Shown here: piece after piece, positions 61,956-64,000 of the stretch | Numbering within the stretch: position 1 is the first letter of the stretch | Layout of the letters: every line of letters begins with the position of its first letter | Source: Pseudoalteromonas shioyasakiensis | Lineage (GTDB): Bacteria > Pseudomonadota > Gammaproteobacteria > Enterobacterales > Alteromonadaceae | Assembly (NCBI GenBank): GCA_013391845.1 | Contig: CP058414.1 | Span: 446,001 to 510,000, forward strand | Direction of reading: 5' to 3' | DNA length: 64,000 nucleotides | Translations under genes and position numbers: made by a program | The notes under the pieces: generated by a model | The model's database searches: none | What the model saw: only the letters and a program-made list of their open reading frames with translations | Told to the model about the DNA's origin: nothing

Positions 61956-62672
61956 ATGGATAATCAGCAACAGGACGTAAGCTGTTCAACAGTGAAAACA
62001 GAGCAAGACTCTAACGTTGAAGAGCAAACAAAGACCACCCAGCAAAAAACTCAACCTGCTAGCAACCAGCATAAGGCATGGTTTACCAACGAGCGACTAA
62101 ACCTATTTCTCGCACTCTGTGCCATTATTATCTCCGCAGCCTCCTTTTATGCCACTTACTTGCAAGCCAACGCTGCAGAACGACAAGTAAAAGCCGCCAC
62201 ATGGCCTTGGCTTGAAGTGATAACGGGGAATTTTGATGAAGAAAAAAACCTACCTGAAATCACATTTGAACTCACTAATTCAGGATCAGGACCTGCGATA
62301 GTAAAGTACGTGAAGTATCACTATAACGACCAATCATATTTAGATATCTATAAAGTAATTTCTGCATGCTGTTTTGATACACAAGCATATGAAACACAGC
62401 TACAAACTCTGCAAGAAGATTCTCCCGACATAAATATTTTCGAAGCATTTGGCTGGATTATGACGAGTGCCAGTGATAACCGGTTGCTGGCATCTGGCAG
62501 CGAACTTAAACTTTTTCGTTTCAAGCGAACGGGATTTAATGAAACTCAATGGGACAAAGTAAACAAGCAGCGTAATAGCATTAAAACCGAGATCTGCTAC
62601 TGCTCGTTGCTAGAACAATGCTACCTAAGCGATGGCCGCGGCGATGTGAGAGAAATACAGCAGTGTGAGTGA
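61956..62672 (+). CDS. Membrane-anchored protein of unknown function
   Basis: 238 residues. A polar, Gln/Thr/Lys-rich cytoplasmic-type N-terminus (1-45), one membrane helix (about 50-70, LNLFLALCAIIISAASFYATYL), a short linker QANAAERQVKAATWPWLEV and a beta-rich domain (about 75-238, ITFELTNSGSGPAIVKYVKYHYN). This layout is common in proteins of unknown function encoded in accessory regions. Cys pairs (ACCFD, CYCSLLEQCYL) are notable. No enzyme motif seen. Confidence 0.65.
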   Translation: MDNQQQDVSCSTVKTEQDSNVEEQTKTTQQKTQPASNQHKAWFTNERLNLFLALCAIIISAASFYATYLQANAAERQVKAATWPWLEVITGNFDEEKNLPEITFELTNSGSGPAIVKYVKYHYNDQSYLDIYKVISACCFDTQAYETQLQTLQEDSPDINIFEAFGWIMTSASDNRLLASGSELKLFRFKRTGFNETQWDKVNKQRNSIKTEICYCSLLEQCYLSDGRGDVREIQQCE

Positions 62673-62734
62673 CACCGAGCTATCAGCTTTCAGCCGCGCG
62701 GTGAAGGTGTTTGATACTGCGTCTCCCTCTGCCG

Positions 62735-62767
62735 GAGGCTCTAGGCTCTAGGCTCTAGGCTCTAGGC
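62735..62767. repeat. Heptamer tandem array TAGGCTC
   Basis: Three exact units (62742-62762), a preceding GAGGCTC and a trailing partial TAGGC. It differs by one base per unit from the TAGGTTC array at 5178-5219. Confidence 0.9.
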
Positions 62768-62776
62768 AAAGTGTAG

Positions 62777-62845
62777 TTGTAGGAATGGCTTCAACCATGA
62801 ATATATTGGTTAAGGTCTAGATACGGCACTGACGTGCCTCCTACA
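62777..62845. repeat. Inverted REP-like pair (REPIN-like), copy 2
   Basis: The left arm TTGTAGGAATGGCTTCAACC shows the GTAG head and an ATGG/CCAT stem; the right arm, read on the minus strand, starts TGTAGGAGGCACG. 69 bases, matching the pair at 5230-5296 in size and orientation. Confidence 0.7.
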
Positions 62846-62943
62846 GGGGTTTGTTGCTGAGGGAGACTCTTCACTAAACACACCCACCGCTCAGCTGACA
62901 TCTATTATCTGACGGCTGAAAGCTGACAGCTCCCAAACGCAAA

Positions 62944-62975
62944 AAAGCCCGACTCTTTCGAATCGGGCTTTCTTT
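62944..62975 (-). terminator. Terminator of the rRNA operon
   Basis: 9-bp stem AAAGCCCGA (62944-62952) / TCGGGCTTT (62963-62971) directly beyond the 5S gene, with T-runs on both sides, so it also stops rightward transcription. Confidence 0.88.
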
Positions 62976-62983
62976 AATTTGGA

Positions 62984-63100
62984 GCCTGGCAATGTCCTAC
63001 TTTCACATGGCAAATGCCACACTATCATCGGCGCTGTTTCGTTTCACTACTGAGTTCGGCATGGGGTCAGGTGGGTCCAAAACGCTATTGTCACCAAGCA
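62984..63100 (-). rRNA. rrf: 5S ribosomal RNA
   Basis: Read on the minus strand it begins TGCTTGGTGACAATAGCG and contains the universal ACCTGACCCCATGCCGAACT segment, then GTGAAACGAAACAGCGCCGATG, and ends GACATTGCCAGGC. Ends pair as helix I. About 117 bases, the normal length. It follows 23S in the operon. Confidence 0.96.
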
Positions 63101-63223
63101 AATTTGGGTCGTTAATCGCCTTAGCAATCAACTAAAATCTGGAATTCTGATATCAAGTAAATGTCTACTTTAGTTTCTTAACTTCTGTCTGTTACGCTGT
63201 CATAAAACGCGTTTGGCGTTGTA
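63101..63223. other. 23S-5S spacer
   Basis: 123 bases with no tRNA-like cloverleaf visible; ordinary rRNA processing spacer. Confidence 0.8.

Positions 63224-64000
<777 letters not shown>

Larger units (their letters stand above)
62678..62931. repeat. Inverted-repeat-bounded cassette, MITE-like, copy 2 of the composite module
   Basis: 254 bases bounded by AGCTATCAGCTTTCAGCCG (62678-62696) and its inverse CGGCTGAAAGCTGACAGCT (62913-62931), 18 of 19 matching. Inside are the heptamer array (62735-62767), the inverted REP pair (62777-62845) and CACCGCTCAGCT (62885-62896). There is no ORF and no clear target-site duplication. Confidence 0.8.

Noticed and set aside
63101..63223. tRNA gene in the 23S-5S spacer
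   Set aside because: No cloverleaf or CCA-ended sequence found.

Overview
The window reads as chromosomal DNA of a marine gammaproteobacterium of the Alteromonadales, most likely Pseudoalteromonas or a close relative. This is an inference from low-to-moderate GC, many TonB-dependent receptors, exported polysaccharide hydrolases, GTAG-type REP elements, a DeoR-glmS pair and a 23S-5S rRNA operon end. No organism name can be read directly from the sequence.

Layout. (1) 1-16.6 kb is an L-arabinan/L-arabinose locus: a partial GH43 endo-arabinanase with Ig-like and LamG modules, a coiled-coil protein, two tandem DUF4019 proteins, then a minus-strand run araB-araD-araA, HAD phosphatase, exported aldose 1-epimerase and GH43 arabinosidase with a ricin-type lectin. 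talB (divergent from araB) and tkt (convergent with talB) link arabinose to the pentose phosphate pathway. (2) 16.7-26.5 kb looks like a zinc-acquisition island: a siderophore-type TonB receptor overlapping a DUF1624 membrane acyltransferase, a TonB-like periplasmic protein, a MerC-domain protein, Zur, a His-rich ZrgA-like protein, a His-rich ZnuD-like receptor and an AztD-like His-rich lipoprotein. Two promoters each carry a pair of 15-bp Zur-box-like sites, and in both the sites are exactly 28 bp apart. (3) 26.6-36.5 kb holds a tricorn-type protease, a DEAD-box helicase, a frameshifted esterase, a D-aminoacylase-like amidohydrolase and a diguanylate cyclase. (4) 37-39.8 kb is glmS with its probable DeoR-family regulator. 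(5) 39.9-46.9 kb is a CadC-like regulator divergent from an adaptor/ATPase/permease MacB-like exporter operon, followed directly by the remnant of an S9 peptidase gene. (6) 47-50 kb has two acyltransferases and a membrane-bound LytTR regulator. (7) 50-59.8 kb is a second MacB-like exporter (adaptor, ATPase, two tandem permeases) behind a good sigma-54 promoter, divergent from a sigma-54 response regulator and histidine kinase. (8) 59.9-62.7 kb has a small outer-membrane protein, an mltD interrupted by an in-frame stop, and a membrane-anchored unknown. (9) The right end is a repeat cassette, 5S rRNA and the 3' part of 23S rRNA, all minus strand.

The strongest candidate for something new is the island in (2). 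The paired operators put a non-His-rich siderophore-type receptor and its overlapping DUF1624 gene under the same apparent zinc control as the His-rich zinc-capture genes. That suggests uptake, and perhaps chemical handling, of a zinc-binding small molecule. The window also shows three decaying genes (esterase, S9 peptidase, mltD) and two copies of a composite repeat module (heptamer array, inverted REP pair, shared tail).
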